Assembly: GCA_026692905.1 (NCBI GenBank)
Contig: JAPLNL010000101.1
Span: 1 to 64,000, forward strand
Source of the DNA: Planctomycetota bacterium
GTDB taxonomy: Bacteria; Planctomycetota; Planctomycetia; Pirellulales; Pirellulaceae
Direction: 5' to 3'
DNA: 64,000 nucleotides
Shown here one piece after another: positions 27,404 through 35,525 of this stretch. Numbering within the stretch: the stretch's first letter is position 1; each line of letters starts with the position of its first letter. The position numbers and the translations under genes are program-made. Below the pieces are notes generated by a model. It was not told the origin of the DNA, ran no database searches, and saw only the letters and a list, made by a program, of their open reading frames with translations.

Positions 27404-28908
27404 ACGCCTCAACGCCAGGTGTCAATTCATCAAACGAAGGTTCCTTGTCCCCTATGGAATCGAAAGAGGTCTTTCCGATTGCGTCTGTCAAGAATTTGTC
27501 GGAGGTGTCGGCCCATTTCCGAACGAGGCTGTGGTGGTTAACCTTGTTTAGTGCGCTCGTTAGCTTGGGATTGTTTTGGTATTCCAGGCAAGGAAGTGGC
27601 GAGTTGATCGCGATCGATTTCAATGACAGCTATGGGCTCAAGCCTGAGGATCGACTCAAGTTTCACGGCGTTGAGATCGGGACGGTAGAAAAGATCGAGC
27701 TCAATCCTGAAAGCGATGGAGTTGTTGTCCATGTTCGCATGACGCCGCAGACTCGCTCGCTGGCCTCGGAGGGGGCTCGTTTTTGGATCGTGCGCCCTTT
27801 GGTTTCGTTCGATTCGATCCAAGGTCTCGATACGATTTTGGGCGCGAAGTATCTGGCGATCGATCCATCGCCGACTGGTGGAAAGCCGGCGTTACGGTTT
27901 CAAGGACTCGATACTGCGCCGATCGTACCACCAAGTGAGGGATCGCTTGAGATTACGCTCGACGCCGACTCGCGGGGAGGCCTTGAAAGCAATGCTCCCA
28001 TTTTGTACCGAGGCTTTCGTATTGGCAGGGTAGTTCAAGTGGGTTTTGCAAGCGATGCAAGGTCGGTGCAAGCGCGTTGCGCGATCGATCCGGAGTATCG
28101 CGATTTAGTACGAAGGAATAGCAAGTTTTGGAACCGAAGCGGGTGGCGATTGGACGTTGGTTTGTCTGGAATTCAATTGGACGCAGATACCTTGGCTCAG
28201 ATGTTGACCGGTGGGATCGAGGTTGCAACACCGACTGAGCCGGAAAAAAATGTAGGGACGGGACATCGGTTTAAGCTTTACGATAAACCTGACAAGGAAT
28301 GGACTCTATGGAGACCATCGCTTGCTCATGGCGAAGCGATGAATCGCATCGCATCCAAAATGCCTCAGCCGATTCGGCTGGCAATGCGTTGGCAGGAGAG
28401 ATCATTCGGATTTCGAAAGAATCAGCAAAGGGCGGGCTGGTGCCTCCCCTTGGATGACGGTCGTGTACTTTGCTTGTTTGAGCAAATTAGTGCACCGAGC
28501 TCGGCGATTCCGGACTCCATACAGTTTGAGCTCGCAGGCTTGACTCTCAGCGCGGATCAGTTGAGACAACCCTCGGGACCATTGCCTCCGGAATCGATTG
28601 CTAGCGCGACGACACGATTTTCGATTGGAGAATCATGGCCTGTCGATACGATACGATGGCCCGTCAATATGGTAAGCTCGAAATTACCAGACCAAATCTG
28701 CGATGTATTTCTTGCTCATCCGGATACGGCAAGTGTACTTGCGATCGATGCGGCGCGATTAAGCGTTCGCGATTCGGTTTGGATGGTCGAAGACATGGTT
28801 ACCATTGGCAGAGATTACCATGGGCTTCCAGTCGTCTCAGCTGCCACATCTCATGTTATAGGATTCCTTTCAATCCAGAAGAATACACGGATGATCTTGG
28901 CTCCTTGA
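27400..28908 (+). CDS. PqiB-like MCE-domain protein with atypical C-terminal half
   Basis: The 502-residue protein has one N-terminal membrane helix (about 47-65, WWLTLFSALVSLGLFWY) followed by an MCE domain (DSYGLKPEDRLKFHGVEIGTVEKI) and a second one (NAPILYRGFRIGRVVQVGF). MCE proteins form periplasmic rings or tubes that carry phospholipids. Residues after about 290 do not look like a third MCE domain: WCLPLDDGRVLCLFEQ and DYHGLPVVSAATSHVIGFLS are beta-rich and vaguely recall a chymotrypsin-fold end without a visible catalytic Ser. The ATG at 27400 overlaps the pqiA-like stop; earlier in-frame starts lie within pqiA. Confidence 0.85.
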   Translation: MNASTPGVNSSNEGSLSPMESKEVFPIASVKNLSEVSAHFRTRLWWLTLFSALVSLGLFWYSRQGSGELIAIDFNDSYGLKPEDRLKFHGVEIGTVEKIELNPESDGVVVHVRMTPQTRSLASEGARFWIVRPLVSFDSIQGLDTILGAKYLAIDPSPTGGKPALRFQGLDTAPIVPPSEGSLEITLDADSRGGLESNAPILYRGFRIGRVVQVGFASDARSVQARCAIDPEYRDLVRRNSKFWNRSGWRLDVGLSGIQLDADTLAQMLTGGIEVATPTEPEKNVGTGHRFKLYDKPDKEWTLWRPSLAHGEAMNRIASKMPQPIRLAMRWQERSFGFRKNQQRAGWCLPLDDGRVLCLFEQISAPSSAIPDSIQFELAGLTLSADQLRQPSGPLPPESIASATTRFSIGESWPVDTIRWPVNMVSSKLPDQICDVFLAHPDTASVLAIDAARLSVRDSVWMVEDMVTIGRDYHGLPVVSAATSHVIGFLSIQKNTRMILAP

Positions 28909-29021
28909 TTTTGGTAACCCGTGGCAGTACGCCTACGGAGACGGTTGAACGTCGGGTGCTTAAAACTCAGCTTGTTTCTTTTCTGGTACCATCCTTTGGT
29001 TTTTTACTCCAACGAAAAACG

Positions 29022-30029
29022 ATGTCGAAAATGAAAGCGGCCTACATTCGAACGACTGGCTCACCTGATGTCATCGTGTATGGTGATTTGCCCGAACCCG
29101 TTTGCGGTTTGGAGCAAGCGATTGTGCAGGTTGGGGCGGTGTCGGTGAACTCGATCGATACCTACATTCGAAACGGCGCTAACTACTGGCCTCTTCCCAA
29201 TCCGTACATTCCTGGTTGCGATTTGGCAGGAGTCATTGTCGCTGTTGGCGCTAACGTCAAACACTTGTCCGTAGGGCAGCGCGTTTGGGGGAGCAATCAA
29301 GGGTTGATGGGCAAGCAGGGGACGTTCGCAGAGTTGTGTGCGGTCGACGCTCAATGGCTCTATCCTTCACCGGATTGTGCAGATGATACGGAATTGGCCT
29401 CTGTCGCGTTGGTTGGCATCACGGCCCATTTGGGATTGTTTCAGCATGCGATGTTGAAACCGGGCGAAACGATTTTTGTTCGAGGCGGAACAGGTGGCGT
29501 AGGTGCGATGGTCGTGCAAATGGCCAAAGCTATCGGTGCAAAAGTGATCACGACAGGCGGTAGTGCAGCCAAGATTGCAAAATGCCTGGAACTCGGCGCA
29601 GACTTCGCGTTCGACTACAACAGCTCAAACCTTGCTGACGAAATTCGAAAGGCAGCCCCGAACGGTGTAAACGTTTTTTGGGAAACGCTGCGAGAACCAG
29701 ATTTCGATCTCGCGGTGGGTGCGATGAGCGAGAGAGGTCGAATGATCTTGATGGCAGGTCGGGATGCACGTCCCCAGTTTCCAGTCGGCCCTTTTTACGT
29801 CAAAGGATGTTCGCTGCATGGGTTTGCCATGTTCAAGGCTTCTGCAACGCAACAACAGGTCTGCGCCTCAGATATCAATCATTGGATGACCTCGGATGTT
29901 CTCAAAGCACAAATCGATAGGGTTTTACCGCTGAGTGATGCCGCTCAAGCGCAGCGACTCCAAGAATCGAATACGGTTCAGAAGAAGAGTGTTTTGTCAG
30001 GGAAAATCGTGTTGAAAGTGGGAAGTTAG
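29022..30029 (+). CDS. Zinc-free quinone oxidoreductase-like MDR protein
   Basis: The 335-residue protein is a medium-chain dehydrogenase/reductase. The N-terminal GroES-like fold has VNSIDTYIRNGANYWPLPNPYIPGCDLAG, and the Rossmann part has IFVRGGTGGVGAMVVQMAKAIGA for NADPH. Cys/His ligands of zinc alcohol dehydrogenases are missing, as in quinone oxidoreductases such as QOR. The real quinone or enone substrate is unknown. I chose the ATG at 29022; one at 29031 is also possible. Upstream in-frame sequence overlaps the MCE gene and is not family-like. It follows the MCE gene by 113 bp, a gap with a family D half site. Confidence 0.9.
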   Translation: MSKMKAAYIRTTGSPDVIVYGDLPEPVCGLEQAIVQVGAVSVNSIDTYIRNGANYWPLPNPYIPGCDLAGVIVAVGANVKHLSVGQRVWGSNQGLMGKQGTFAELCAVDAQWLYPSPDCADDTELASVALVGITAHLGLFQHAMLKPGETIFVRGGTGGVGAMVVQMAKAIGAKVITTGGSAAKIAKCLELGADFAFDYNSSNLADEIRKAAPNGVNVFWETLREPDFDLAVGAMSERGRMILMAGRDARPQFPVGPFYVKGCSLHGFAMFKASATQQQVCASDINHWMTSDVLKAQIDRVLPLSDAAQAQRLQESNTVQKKSVLSGKIVLKVGS

Positions 30030-30054
30030 CTTACGCCGCGGTCAACATGGCTTC

Positions 30055-30096
30055 GTAGAGTTAGGCCATTAGATTGTAGAGTTACGCCATTAGATT
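30055..30096. repeat. Two tandem 21 bp copies
   Basis: GTAGAGTTAGGCCATTAGAT plus T at 30055-30075 is repeated at 30076-30096 with one change (AGG to ACG). It adjoins a family B half site. Confidence 0.8.
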
Positions 30097-30119
30097 GGGG
30101 AGGGCGAGGCTCCTGCTGA
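30097..30119. repeat. Family B half repeat
   Basis: GGGGAGGGCGAGGCTCCTGC matches the left arm of the family B elements at 20097 and 50422. The right arm is absent. Confidence 0.65.
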
Positions 30120-30127
30120 TGTAGGAT

Positions 30128-30238
30128 GGGACCATTGTCCCGTCTAATAAACCAGTTTGTCCCGTCTAATAAACCAGTTTGTCCCGTCTAATAAACCAGT
30201 TTGTCCCGTCTAATAAACCAGTTCGGGACAATGGTCCC
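30128..30238. repeat. Four 22 bp tandem repeats enclosed by a 15 bp perfect inverted repeat
   Basis: GGGACCATTGTCCCG (30128-30142) and its exact reverse complement (30224-30238) bracket four copies of a 22 bp unit starting GTCCCGTCTAATAAACCAG, at 30137, 30159, 30181 and 30203; only the last base of copy 4 differs. The left inverted arm overlaps the first unit and the right arm the last. It lies 76 bp before the YihY/BrkB gene. Confidence 0.92.
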
Positions 30239-30313
30239 AAACTACGCTCATGCGAAATCGCTAGCAATCAGACTTCTATGGCATCGCTCGACGAATATTC
30301 GTAAGATCGGGTC

Positions 30314-31447
30314 ATGTCGAATCCAATCAAGAGCCTTGAAATCGAACAACTGACGGAAGTGAAGACTGCCGTATTGAAATCCAGCAAGCATTGGATTCGG
30401 AATTTCTTTCCCAATCTTCGGGACGCTGGGATTCGCTGGAGCGAGGACGATGCGAGCTCTCTCGCTGCTTCGGTAGCGTATTATTTGGCATTGTCGATGT
30501 TCCCGTTGATGCTGTTGCTAACATCCGGCTTCGGGATCTTTTTGCAATTTTCTAAAACGGGGAAGAAGGCAGAGGAGCAGATCCTGGTCATGGTTGAGAC
30601 ACATGCGTCTCCCATCATTAAGAAGCAAATTGAGCAAGTGCTGACCCAACTACAAAATCAGTCGCTTGTAAGTGGGCCGTTCGGGTTTATGGCTGCGACT
30701 TTGGCTGCGATTGGGATCTTTGCTCAAATCGATCGCGGTTTTGACCGAATTTTTCGGATCCCAGCCCAAAAGGACTCGGATGTTCGGCGGACGATTTATC
30801 GAGTGATGAAAAGCCGATTCCTTGCATTCATGATGCTGGCGAGTTTAGGAGGTGCAATTTTAGTGATGTTTGCTGCTGGGCTGGTGATGGCGCAGTTTCA
30901 ATCGATAACAAGCTCGGCGGTTCCGAGCATGCGTTACCTGCTTCCGCTCGCCGAACTGGCTTCCAATGTTGTTGGAAACGGATTGCTTTTTTCTTTGGTC
31001 TATCGATGGTTGCCCAAAAAATATGTGTGTTGGAAAGATGCGTTTCGTGGCGGGTTGCTTGCTGCCTGCATTTGGGAGCTGGGGCGATTTGTGCTTGGAG
31101 CATTCTTGATCGGAATGCGATACTCGAGTGCCTATGGTGCCGTGGGATCATTTATCGCCATCCTGCTTTGGTGTTACTACGGGATATCCATTTTGTTTTT
31201 TGGGGCTGAGTATGTTCAAGTGCTGCAGCTTCGACGGCAAGGAAGCCCAACCACAGGCCATGCAACGGAAGGCGCAAAGAACGAAGTGCCGATGGTCGCC
31301 ATTGTTCCAACCGAACAAGTCCCGTCTGAATCGAATGCGGGTAATGAAGTTGGAGAGTTAGAAGAGACAACGCGTAGGCGACTTCCGTTGCCATCCGAGT
31401 TGGACCGACAGACCCCTCGGCGAGCGATGGAAAAATCGAACCCGTAG
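30314..31447 (+). CDS. YihY/BrkB-family inner membrane protein
   Basis: The 377-residue protein has about six membrane helices in the YihY (formerly BrkB) pattern: SSLAASVAYYLALSMFPLMLLL near the start, an amphipathic stretch, then DAFRGGLLAACIWELGRF and YGAVGSFIAILLWCYYGISILFFGAEY. The C-terminal 60 residues are hydrophilic and poorly conserved. The transport role is not established for this family, and the name RNase BN once used for it is wrong. It is flanked by repeats on both sides; the last bases overlap a degenerate family A copy. Confidence 0.92.
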   Translation: MSNPIKSLEIEQLTEVKTAVLKSSKHWIRNFFPNLRDAGIRWSEDDASSLAASVAYYLALSMFPLMLLLTSGFGIFLQFSKTGKKAEEQILVMVETHASPIIKKQIEQVLTQLQNQSLVSGPFGFMAATLAAIGIFAQIDRGFDRIFRIPAQKDSDVRRTIYRVMKSRFLAFMMLASLGGAILVMFAAGLVMAQFQSITSSAVPSMRYLLPLAELASNVVGNGLLFSLVYRWLPKKYVCWKDAFRGGLLAACIWELGRFVLGAFLIGMRYSSAYGAVGSFIAILLWCYYGISILFFGAEYVQVLQLRRQGSPTTGHATEGAKNEVPMVAIVPTEQVPSESNAGNEVGELEETTRRRLPLPSELDRQTPRRAMEKSNP

Positions 31448-31503
31448 CACGCGCAATCTAGTAAATCGACGATCCAATTCACGAGCTTGCGCGACGTGCT
31501 AGT
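31445..31503. repeat. Degenerate family A inverted pair
   Basis: TAGCACGCGCAATCTAGTAA (31445-31464) is a decayed reverse copy, and ATTCACGAGCTTGCGC to GTGCTAG (31477-31502) a forward copy with two changes. It separates the convergent YihY/BrkB and sugar isomerase-like genes and could act as a bidirectional terminator. Confidence 0.7.
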
Positions 31504-31517
31504 CATATTGGCCCACG

Positions 31518-32336
31518 CTATTTTCGGTAGCTGACTAGCTTTTGCATGGACATCTTCAAGATATCGCCATATTCATAGTGATCAACGTCCTCACCCAACA
31601 GTTCCACTTCGTAGAAGCCCTCATAACCATACTGTTCGATAGTTGACACCAAGCTAGCCAAGGGGACATTTCCCTCTCCCAACAAGCAGCGATTTTGTTC
31701 GCCCATCGGAGCCCGTTTCGAGTCGCCAAGTTGAACCAATCGAATGAACGGAACGATCGAAGGTAGCCAGTCAATAACATTGGGGTCCTGTGCCATGTGA
31801 TAGCAATCAAATACGATTCCACAATTGCTGTTCCCAATCCCAGAGATCACATCCAAGGTATCTGGAACACTGGTCAAGAATGTAAACTCATGGGCACATC
31901 CAACGTGCATCGGTTCCACAGCCAATTGGATTCCGACAGCTTGGGCCGCTTCCGCTAAAATTTTCAACGCTTGAGCGAGCAGTCGCTTCGCATGATTGCG
32001 AGTGTGCCCTGACCTACTACCGGCCAGAACAACCAAACAGTCGGCTTCTAATTGTGCAGCAATATCAATTGCATCTAGCGCATCATGGAGCGATTCTTTG
32101 AAGGTCCTACCATCGCTGCCAGTAAAGCCCCCAGCCCAGTTGAGCGAGGAGACTTTCATCTGCTGATCCAAAAGCAACTCGCGCCCTTTGGATTCGCCAC
32201 AATCCGAAAGCTTTGGACGCCACACCCCAATCGCATTAAAACCATGCTCCTTGTACCTAAGAACATCTTCTTCAAAGCTCCAACGGTAAGTGGATAGCTC
32301 GGAAACAGCCATTCGGGACATCCAAGAAATTGGCAT
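31518..32336 (-). CDS. Sugar phosphate isomerase/epimerase-like TIM barrel
   Basis: The 272-residue protein matches the xylose-isomerase-like AP endonuclease 2 superfamily. FEEDVLRYKEHGFNAIGVW starts the barrel; LAVEPMHVGCAHE, GIVFDCYHMAQD, VQLGDSKRAP and FYEVELLG provide the Glu, Asp, His and Glu expected as metal ligands. The substrate is unknown. AGGAG (32342-32346 on the minus strand) lies five bases before the ATG at 32336, which fixes the start at MPISWMSRMAVS. The frame stays open upstream to 32531, but that part is not family-like. Confidence 0.85.
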   Translation of the reverse strand: MPISWMSRMAVSELSTYRWSFEEDVLRYKEHGFNAIGVWRPKLSDCGESKGRELLLDQQMKVSSLNWAGGFTGSDGRTFKESLHDALDAIDIAAQLEADCLVVLAGSRSGHTRNHAKRLLAQALKILAEAAQAVGIQLAVEPMHVGCAHEFTFLTSVPDTLDVISGIGNSNCGIVFDCYHMAQDPNVIDWLPSIVPFIRLVQLGDSKRAPMGEQNRCLLGEGNVPLASLVSTIEQYGYEGFYEVELLGEDVDHYEYGDILKMSMQKLVSYRK

Positions 32337-32341
32337 CAAAT

Positions 32342-32346
32342 CTCCT
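32342..32346 (-). promoter_or_regulatory. Shine-Dalgarno fixing the start at 32336
   Basis: On the minus strand AGGAG is followed by ATTTG and ATG. It rules out the longer upstream reading as the main product. Confidence 0.6.
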
Positions 32347-33055
32347 GCGAGTGGGGGCAATCGATCCGTTCCAATCGAAACAACGACCGATTCGATTGTG
32401 TCGCAAGTATCTACGTCGTCCATCGCCTGTAAAGAAGGGCTCGAGCGATTCCATCCATTTTCGTGATCCGGGCGGGGACGCGAGCCAATCGATCCATTCA
32501 AAACCACTAAATTTACCCAAATCACCCACACTCCCTGCCTGCAAAAATCTCCATGTTTTATGAGGCTTGATGCGACATGCCTTTTTATTGAGCACCAAGC
32601 ATGCTCCTTTCATGTGCATCCGTACTTGGCCTCGGCTCCGATTTTTCGCAAGTCATCACCTCCCGTTATTTTTTGGTTTTATTTTGAGGAAACAAATACA
32701 CCATTCCAGCTTCTAAACGGTTGCATTAGCTCCTTTTATCGACTCAAAGACGAAAGCGAATGCCGTCATTCAGGAATTGGGTTTACTGATTGGTACGCAA
32801 GCTGCATTCGAATTGAAACATCGGAAGACTGATTTTGGGCGTGTGTGTGTAAAAAGTTCAATTTTAATTCAACCGAAACAATGGCATCGCGATTTGCTCG
32901 AGGCTGGCTGGAGGAGGGAGAGGACCTTCAGTTGATCTTGATCTTGTCGCGGTGCCTTTTTCGTTTTTAGGGCACAAAAGTGCAAAACGATTGTCCTCAA
33001 TCGTTTCGGCGCTGCCAGAAACAAAAAAGAATCGAAGTCAGATTCGATCGGAATT
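32347..33055. other. Gene-poor stretch
   Basis: About 700 bp have no convincing gene. A 90-codon open frame at 32560-32832 has no Shine-Dalgarno, no recognisable domain and odd composition. The region must hold the promoter of the minus-strand isomerase gene near 32350-32450. I see no clear -35/-10 pair. Towards 33050 it runs into the 75 bp tandem repeats. Confidence 0.6.
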
Positions 33056-33307
33056 CGCTCCAAAGACGCCTGGCTAGAAAGAGCCTAAAGTGCCCGCCAA
33101 GCGATTGAGACAATCGCTTTACTCTTTCTTCGCTCCAAAGATGCCTGGCTAGAAAGGGCCTAAAGTGCCCGCCAAGCGATTGAGACAATCGCTTTACTCT
33201 TTCTTCGCTCCAAAGATGCCTGGCTAGAAAGGGCCTAAAGTGCCCGCCAAGCGATTGAGATAGAAAGAGCCTAAAGTGCCCGCCAAGCGATTGAGACAAT
33301 CGCTTTA
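33056..33307. repeat. 75 bp tandem repeats each with a 9 bp hairpin
   Basis: Units begin at 33056, 33131 and 33206 with CGCTCCAAAGA; a fourth lacks its first part. Each full unit has AAGCGATTG-AGA-CAATCGCTT (33099-33119, 33174-33194, 33285-33305), followed on the plus strand by a T-rich TTACTCTTTCTT. In unit 3 the right stem half and the start of unit 4 are lost, a 39 bp deletion consistent with slippage. The array abuts the 3' end of the DUF4912 gene. Confidence 0.92.
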
Positions 33308-33317
33308 CTCTCAAAGC

Positions 33318-34829
33318 CTACAGGTCTTCGGTATCGGATGAGACAGGTTCCATGACTTTGGTGTTGCGCTCTACAGCGATGACGACAGTTTGTTCATCGA
33401 CTCCGTCTCGGCTTTTCGCGGTCGCCGGCAAAACTTGGCGTCGATCTGGAAGTGGTAGCCGGATGGAAAAGCTACCATCGGAACGAACTTTGACGGGTTC
33501 CGTGCCGACAGAAACATGGGCTTCCGGATGGGTTGAGCCGAATACAACTAGCTCAGCGTTCACATCGAAGTGGAACTGCTTGTGGCGTTTGAGTGAGCCC
33601 TCTGCGCCGCTGCCGAACTGAGAAAGGACATCGGCATCCATCGTGCGTTTTAGTCTTTCCTCAAAGAGCTCGGTGAGATCGCCTGTTTGAGTATCGTCGC
33701 CGTAGCCACCACTCATCGAATAGATATGTTCAGCGTCTGTGGCGATATCAGCCCAATGGTCGTCCGTTGCTTCTTTGCCACCTGGCGCTGGGGTCGTTAC
33801 GATATTGCTGCGTGTAAGTTCGTAGAAACGGCCGTTTGCACAGAGGTAACCCATCAGCATCTTGAAGCGGCTCGGTGGCGCGTCGACATCAATGTACCAA
33901 TTTCGGACTCCACCATGAATCTCGATGTCTCGGTGAATCACTTCGGAGTTGCTGGTCGTGCCTGAATCATCGAGTTTGAGTAGTCGCAGGGTAGGTTTGA
34001 CCGTGTGCCAGTTTTCAGCCAGGGCGGCCTTTGCACGATCGACAGAGTGTCGCATGATGTCCCAATGGGCGTGGATCCAATACGGATCGCGAACCATCAG
34101 AATTAGGCGGTCTTTGCCCTTCACGATTTGGGGGATTGGATTTAGCGGAGTCAGTGAAGTCTTTGGAGCGGGTTGAGCCAAGTCCTTTCGAAGTTCCTTT
34201 TCCGCCTGAGCGCTGCGGATTTTCGCAACGATCGCAGGGTTTGTGTTCGAAGGTGGCGGAACCGGCTCATGCTTGATGGCTGCTGGTTTGACCGTCTTTG
34301 ATTCTGTTTTCCCCGACGCCTCCGCGTGAGGTTCGAATGTTTTCGCCTTCACTTGAGATTTGGCCGCCAGTGGCTGTTTTGCCTTTTCAAGCTTTGCAGG
34401 CGGAGTTTTGGTCGAAATCACAGGATTCGCAACAGGTTTTCCTGCTGCGATTTTCGTTGCTTTACCAACCTTTTCCTTCGCGAGTTTCCCTGAATTCGGT
34501 TTGGAAGCGGGCGAAAGCTTGGCCGGCTTAAGATTGGCATTTGCCTTTGCGGCAGGGGCTTTGGTGATGGGTGCCTTTACGGCGACCTTAGATTTAGGGG
34601 AAGCAGCAACAGCGGTCTTTTTTAGGGAAACCGCGGGTTTCGCTGCTTTTTTGCTAGTGGCTATTGCTGCTGGCTTGGCTTTTGAATCCAATTTTTTGGA
34701 CGCCGCACTGGGCTTGCCGCTAATCGGTTTTGTCACCTTGGCTTGTGGTTTTCCGCCCTTCTCCACCTTTGCATTTGTCTTTTTAACAGGCATTTTGGCG
34801 GCAGTTTTCTTCTTTTTTGAGGCGTTCAC
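33318..34829 (-). CDS. DUF4912 protein with histone H1-like N-terminal tail
   Basis: The 503-residue protein has two parts. Residues 1-225 are a Lys/Ala/Pro-rich, strongly basic low-complexity tail (KKKKTAAKMP, KKTAVAASPKSKVAVKAP). Residues 230-480 form a DUF4912 region, with RLILMVRDPYWIHAHWDI, RDIEIHGGVRNWYIDVD and FYELTRSN, and then a short immunoglobulin-like piece (VFGSTHPEAHVSV). DUF4912 has no known function. The basic tail suggests nucleic acid or polyanion binding. The start is a GTG at 34829 with AGGAG six bases upstream (34836-34840 on the minus strand). Confidence 0.87.
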   Translation of the reverse strand: MNASKKKKTAAKMPVKKTNAKVEKGGKPQAKVTKPISGKPSAASKKLDSKAKPAAIATSKKAAKPAVSLKKTAVAASPKSKVAVKAPITKAPAAKANANLKPAKLSPASKPNSGKLAKEKVGKATKIAAGKPVANPVISTKTPPAKLEKAKQPLAAKSQVKAKTFEPHAEASGKTESKTVKPAAIKHEPVPPPSNTNPAIVAKIRSAQAEKELRKDLAQPAPKTSLTPLNPIPQIVKGKDRLILMVRDPYWIHAHWDIMRHSVDRAKAALAENWHTVKPTLRLLKLDDSGTTSNSEVIHRDIEIHGGVRNWYIDVDAPPSRFKMLMGYLCANGRFYELTRSNIVTTPAPGGKEATDDHWADIATDAEHIYSMSGGYGDDTQTGDLTELFEERLKRTMDADVLSQFGSGAEGSLKRHKQFHFDVNAELVVFGSTHPEAHVSVGTEPVKVRSDGSFSIRLPLPDRRQVLPATAKSRDGVDEQTVVIAVERNTKVMEPVSSDTEDL

Positions 34830-35088
34830 AGGAAGCTCCTAGGGGGGGCCGTGAAAAGGATCGTTACCTTCCATGGCTGCGTACCGAGTTGCGTTGCATC
34901 TCCAGTACTGTTTCGGGTGCGGATAAACGGACAAAAACTCAGGGCGAGCCCACGAATTTAGAAATCTAGTATGCTTGGAGATTAGCTGGATTTCCAGTAA
35001 TAAGACGGCGGAATGATGTTGCGAGACAGTGCTTCTTGGTTCGTTTGTCAATAAAAAGCAACATGTGTCGCCCAAGAATGGAGAGAAA

Positions 35089-35433
35089 ATGAGCAATTAC
35101 CAAGGTGGCGAACCCGATTCTGGACAAAGCTCTTTCTCAGCGTCCGGCAGGAAATCGGAGGAAAACGAGGCGGAGCGCATCGAATCCCAGGCAAACACAA
35201 ATGCCGTTTCGCGGGCTATTGCAGTAATGATTCTGATGCTGCTGCCGGGGGTTGGAGGGAGCTACCTGGACGGCTGGCTTGGTACGCAGTTTTTTGTTTT
35301 GATCGGATTTGGGTTGGGAATTGCTATTGCGATTTTTGGACTGCTTTATGTTGCAAAGATCGCAGATGTAGCGGCAAAACGCAGTCGCCAGCTGAAGGAA
35401 AAAGAAACCGCCAATCCGAGGAAGGTTTTGTAG
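35089..35433 (+). CDS. AtpZ/AtpI-family protein of the ATP synthase operon
   Basis: The 114-residue protein has a hydrophilic N-terminus and two membrane helices (VSRAIAVMILMLLPGVGGSYLDGWLGT and FFVLIGFGLGIAIAIFGLLYVA), the pattern of the AtpZ/ATPase_gene1 family that precedes F-type ATP synthase genes. Members help assemble the c ring or act with AtpI in Mg2+/Ca2+ uptake in some species. I place the start at the ATG at 35089; the frame is open from 35029. Its stop TAG lies inside a family C repeat that begins at 35430. Confidence 0.85.
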   Translation: MSNYQGGEPDSGQSSFSASGRKSEENEAERIESQANTNAVSRAIAVMILMLLPGVGGSYLDGWLGTQFFVLIGFGLGIAIAIFGLLYVAKIADVAAKRSRQLKEKETANPRKVL

Positions 35434-35498
35434 CGAAACTCGTCAAGAGTTTCGGCGCGGCCATACAAGCAACCAAAAGTCTTGACGACTTTCGCTAC
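35430..35498. repeat. Family C 69 bp double-hairpin repeat
   Basis: GTAGCGAAACTCGTCAAGAG begins the left arm, in which CGAAACTC pairs with GAGTTTCG around GTCAA. The right arm has AAAGTC-TTGAC-GACTTT and ends CGCTAC. The first TAG is the stop codon of the AtpZ-like gene. The element sits within the ATP synthase operon, ahead of the small hydrophobic ORF. Confidence 0.92.
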
Positions 35499-35525
35499 GA
35501 TAGCCTACCCCGGGATGTGAACCTC

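Noticed and set aside
32560-32832. 90-codon forward frame in the gene-poor stretch
   Set aside because: No Shine-Dalgarno, no domain and unusual amino acid composition; treated as noncoding.
32997-33314. 105-codon open frame with repeated SLGGHFRPFLARHLW segments
   Set aside because: It is translation of the 75 bp tandem DNA repeat. It has no ribosome binding site and no family match.
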